In this document: positions 44,769 to 46,177 of the stretch, piece after piece
Position numbering within the stretch: the stretch's first letter is position 1
Layout: each line of letters begins with the position of its first letter
Source: Planctomycetota bacterium
Lineage (GTDB): Bacteria > Planctomycetota > GCA-002687715
Direction: 5' to 3'
DNA: 46,177 nucleotides
Assembly: GCA_009691765.1 (NCBI GenBank)
Contig: SIAO01000017.1
Location: forward strand, 1 to 46,177
Notes under the pieces: generated by a model
The model's database searches: none
What the model saw: the letters and a program-made list of their open reading frames with translations, nothing else
Told to the model about the DNA's origin: nothing
Program-made: the position numbers and the translations under genes

Positions 44769-45917
44769 TTGCGCATACTCATGCTCTATCCTTGGCTGCC
44801 CGCGGCTGGTGCGGGTCACGGCAGTGCAGCCGTGTTGGCGGCGCTGTTGCCGGCTCTTGGCCGCTACGCAGAGATTGTGCTGATTTGCGGGCACACCCCA
44901 GCAGAGCGCGAGTTGCTGCCGTCTGTGCGCCAGCATGTGCACACTTTGGTGGCGCTGGAGCGGCCTCCCGTGAAGCAGATGGGGTCTATCGCTCGCGCCA
45001 CGGAATCGGTCGCGACGGCTTGGAAGGTGGCGCGGCATGGCATGCCGCTGTCGGCTGCGAAACAGTGGCGTCACGCGTTCGTGCGTGCCGCGCGCGTTGC
45101 GGCACGCGAACATGCACCGGACTTGCTGCATCTCGAAATCGGCAGCATGGCGCCGTATGCCGCGGTGTTGCCACAGTTCCCGTCGGTGTTGGTGGATCAT
45201 GAAGTGCAGGACAGTGACGCGTGGAAGCGTTTCATGGCGCGGTATTACAAGCGCTGCACCGAAGTGCTCGCGCTGTGCCGGCACGATGCGCAATTAGTCG
45301 CGGGCATCTTGCAGCGCAATGTGGACGTGCGTCCGGTGGCCGTGCCTTTGCGCGCGGCGCTGCCGCGCGTGCCGCATCCGGGGCGCATGCTGTTCGTGGG
45401 GAGTGCGCGGCACTTGCCAAATCATGAAGCGTTGCGTTTCTTGCTGCACTCCGTGCTGCCTGCAGCGCGCGCCGTTCTACCGAGCGCGCATCTGCGTGTT
45501 GTTGGAGCCACCGCAGCAGAGTTTGGCGTCGGCCCCGTTGAGGGGGTCGAGTTTGCTGGCGCTGTGCCAGATCTCTCGCCCGAGTTTGCAACCGCTGCGC
45601 TGGTGCTTGCTCCCGTTTCCAGCGGTGGCGGCGTGCGCGTGAAGAATGTAGAAGCGCTGCAAGCAGGAGCCGCATTGCTCACGACGCCACTCGGTTGGCG
45701 CGGCATGGAAGCGTTGCCGCTGAATGTGGCCGCGGTCGAAGATCTTCCAAACTTCGCGGCCCGTGCAACGGCTTTGCTCTGCGATGCTCCTGCGCGTGAA
45801 GCGATGGCCGCGCGCGCTCGCTCCGTCTGCGGCCGTGACGACAGCGTGACAGCCGCTGCCGAAATTACCCTCGCTGCTTGGCGCCGCGCTCTGCAACGTC
45901 ATCGCGCATTGCGCTGA
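44769..45917 (+). CDS. GT4 glycosyltransferase, paralog of the divergent neighbour
   Basis: A 382-residue GT-B enzyme. The start is TTG 44769, chosen because it gives the M-R-I-L-M-L-Y-P-W-L-P start shared by its relatives; an internal ATG four codons later is possible. The donor region is G-G-G-V-R-V-K-N-V-E-A. It is divergent from the gene at 43478-44695 with a 73-base spacer, and is followed by a large structured palindrome. Confidence 0.85.
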   Translation: MRILMLYPWLPAAGAGHGSAAVLAALLPALGRYAEIVLICGHTPAERELLPSVRQHVHTLVALERPPVKQMGSIARATESVATAWKVARHGMPLSAAKQWRHAFVRAARVAAREHAPDLLHLEIGSMAPYAAVLPQFPSVLVDHEVQDSDAWKRFMARYYKRCTEVLALCRHDAQLVAGILQRNVDVRPVAVPLRAALPRVPHPGRMLFVGSARHLPNHEALRFLLHSVLPAARAVLPSAHLRVVGATAAEFGVGPVEGVEFAGAVPDLSPEFATAALVLAPVSSGGGVRVKNVEALQAGAALLTTPLGWRGMEALPLNVAAVEDLPNFAARATALLCDAPAREAMAARARSVCGRDDSVTAAAEITLAAWRRALQRHRALR

Positions 45918-45948
45918 GTTCGCGAGGGCGGTGGTTCGCGCGGGCTCC

Positions 45949-46020
45949 GCACAGCCGAGGGGACTACGCAATCCGGGTCGGATGCACTCCAACGGATTGC
46001 TCCGCCCCCTCGGTCCGTGC
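45949..46020. terminator. Large nested palindrome between convergent genes
   Basis: Three nested arms pair. GCAC 45949-45952 pairs with GTGC 46017-46020. CCGAGGGG 45955-45962 pairs with CCCCTCGG 46006-46013. GCAATCCG 45968-45975 pairs with CGGATTGC 45993-46000. Symmetric five-base internal loops (45963-45967 and 46001-46005) and a 17-base apical loop separate them. It lies between a plus-strand stop at 45917 and a minus-strand stop at 46061, so a bidirectional terminator is the simplest reading. The regular internal loops could also mark a mobile repeat or a structured RNA. Confidence 0.55.
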
Positions 46021-46060
46021 TGCGCCCTCGCTCACTCTTGCGAAGCCAGCGGTCGTTCAC

Positions 46061-46177
46061 TCATTGAAACGTCACGGCCACAGGGAGCGTCACTCTGCCG
46101 AAACCAGAAGCCGTGGAGGAGTCCAAGGTGAGAGCACAAGCGTGCATGGTGAGGCCAGTGAGTACTGGGAAGTTGGG
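46061..46177 (-). CDS. C-terminus of a secreted protein (runs off right edge)
   Basis: A minus-strand frame open at the right edge ends at TGA 46061-46063. The last 38 residues read P-N-F-P-V-L-T-G-L-T-M-H-A-C-A-L and then L-P-V-A-V-T-F-Q. This resembles the end of the C-terminal beta domain of the secreted M14 protein at 13464-15173 (L-N-M-D-L-Y-A-Q-F) and similar domains of planctomycete exported proteins. The rest of the gene is outside the window, so its function is unknown. Confidence 0.55.
   Translation of the reverse strand, partial: PNFPVLTGLTMHACALTLDSSTASGFGRVTLPVAVTFQ

Noticed and set aside
1..46177. tRNA, rRNA, CRISPR array or insertion sequence
   Set aside because: I looked for cloverleaf-like segments, regularly spaced short repeats and transposase motifs and found none that I could support.

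Overview
The window looks like a chromosomal segment of a GC-rich, Gram-negative-type bacterium, most likely a member of the Planctomycetota. The evidence is circumstantial: two sulfatases, a giant secreted protein built of Ig-like repeats, Pro/Ala-rich glycosyltransferases, and secreted proteins ending in a cysteine-poor beta-rich C-terminal domain that I associate with marine planctomycetes. There is no 16S rRNA, tRNA, CRISPR array or insertion sequence to fix the taxonomy.

Layout. 1-4614 (-) is the N-terminal part of a very long lipoprotein-like protein with at least 13 Ig-like repeats; it runs off the left edge. A structured 430-base divergent spacer follows. 5045-7476 (+) holds an exported thioredoxin-fold protein whose frame is crossed by a TGA exactly where the first cysteine of a CGPC motif belongs, coupled to a formylglycine-type sulfatase. 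7601-13461 (+) is a tightly coupled set: a membrane-anchored sulfatase-superfamily protein, a MepA-like protein, an unknown exported protein and a decayed MBOAT acyltransferase. 13464-17019 holds a secreted M14 carboxypeptidase (-) and a lamin-tail-domain protein (+) with visibly higher third-position GC. 17513-19002 (-) is a flippase with two frameshifts. 19108-23284 (+) is a compact murE-murD-murC operon. 23325-24434 (-) is a TPR protein. 24548-25727 (-) is a two-gene cassette of unknown function with an in-frame TGA and a frameshift. 25937-30937 (+) runs trx-like protein, fmt, rsmB and a GT-C glycosyltransferase with overlapping start and stop codons. 30938-45917 is a glycosyltransferase island (at least eight GT genes in four alternating blocks) that also holds a flavin-reductase-like and an enoyl-CoA-hydratase-like gene. 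The last 117 bases are the C-terminus of another minus-strand secreted protein.

How it fits together. Most accessory genes concern the cell surface: sulfated or acylated polysaccharide handling, glycan polymer assembly, flipping, and large exported proteins. Housekeeping is represented by murEDC, fmt and rsmB. Damage (TAG plus frameshift in MBOAT, two frameshifts in the flippase, TGA plus frameshift in the 24.5-25.7 kb cassette) is confined to accessory genes, while tens of kilobases of other coding sequence are intact. This favours real decay over uniformly poor sequence.

The most interesting item is the putative selenoprotein at 5045-5959: a U-G-P-C active site, continuous homology-like sequence on both sides of the TGA, and a two-part stem-loop at the distance expected for a bacterial SECIS. 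A non-redox paralog of similar architecture lies at 25937-27139.
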